Positions 5,843-5,927 of a DNA stretch of 5,927 nucleotides are shown in pieces. Position 1 is the stretch's first letter. Each line of letters begins with the position of its first letter. The DNA comes from an uncultured Eubacterium sp. (GTDB taxonomy: Bacteria > Bacillota > Clostridia > Oscillospirales > Acutalibacteraceae). Where the stretch lies: assembly GCA_905233805.1 (NCBI GenBank), contig CAJOER010000066.1, forward strand, positions 1 to 5,927, written 5' to 3'. The position numbers were made by a program, and so were the translations under genes. Under the pieces are notes generated by a model, which did not search any database, had not been told where the DNA came from, and saw only the letters and a list, made by a program, of their open reading frames with translations.

Positions 5843-5927
5843 ATTTTGAAAGAAGTCTGCGCGCGGTGCAGAGAACACAGTGCCTTAAACTGTATTTTTT
5901 CAGCGCCTTTGCGGGGGACGCGGTTTT
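5841..5927 (-). CDS. C-terminal end of an unidentified convergent gene (partial)
   Basis: On the minus strand a frame is open from the right window edge to a TAA at 5843-5841, giving 28 residues that end TARRLLSK. The stop is followed immediately by the bidirectional hairpin and its minus-strand T-tract, the normal layout for a gene end, and this is the main argument that it is real. The fragment is basic and has a CxxC (CVLC), but is too short to assign to a family. A plus-strand frame is also open across this stretch but has no ATG start, so coding on the minus strand is favoured rather than proven. Confidence 0.5.
   Translation of the reverse strand, partial: KTASPAKALKKYSLRHCVLCTARRLLSK

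Noticed and set aside
1..5927. Mobile element, CRISPR, tRNA/rRNA or defence system
   Set aside because: I found no terminal inverted repeats, repeated spacers, transposase or integrase motifs, RNA-like cloverleaf or defence-type domains; all genes are housekeeping or transport types.

Overview
The window looks like ordinary chromosomal DNA from a low-to-mid-GC Firmicute, most likely an anaerobic clostridial (Oscillospiraceae/Ruminococcaceae-like) bacterium. This is inferred from strong GGAGG-type ribosome binding sites, a TagB/TagF-type glycerophosphotransferase, a clostridial-style M18 aminopeptidase, sigma-A-like promoters and the mixed A/T-ending and C/G-ending codon use. No taxonomic search was possible. 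There are five complete or near-complete plus-strand genes, short intergenic gaps, and the tail of a convergent minus-strand gene at the right edge. No stretch longer than about 130 bases is without a gene.

Region 1 (1-2107): a dephospho-CoA kinase gene (coaE), whose frame is open to the left window edge, overlaps by four bases (ATGA) the gene for an M18 zinc aminopeptidase. The pair forms a translationally coupled unit closed by a strong GC-rich intrinsic terminator.

Region 2 (2108-3561): a good promoter (TTGCAA, 16-base spacer, extended-type TATAAT) and a leader with a 7-bp hairpin precede a 12-helix MATE-family efflux transporter.

Region 3 (3551-5842): a second promoter with the same -35 hexamer, spacer length and -10 hexamer lies across the end of the MATE gene. 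It drives a type II branched-chain aminotransferase (ilvE), and a TagB-like CDP-glycerol glycerophosphotransferase starts on the base after the ilvE stop. A hairpin with A- and T-tracts on its two sides ends the unit and probably also terminates the convergent minus-strand gene entering from the right.

The genes do not form an obvious single pathway: CoA biosynthesis, peptide turnover, drug/metabolite export, branched-chain amino acid metabolism and cell-surface polymer synthesis. I see no phage, transposon, CRISPR, RNA gene or defence system, and nothing that amounts to a new biological system. The points most worth a second look are the N-terminal extension or fusion and altered P-loop of CoaE, the matching pair of promoters, the hairpin in the MATE leader that shares its arms with the preceding terminator, and the start of the glycerophosphotransferase gene, which abuts ilvE and has no Shine-Dalgarno.
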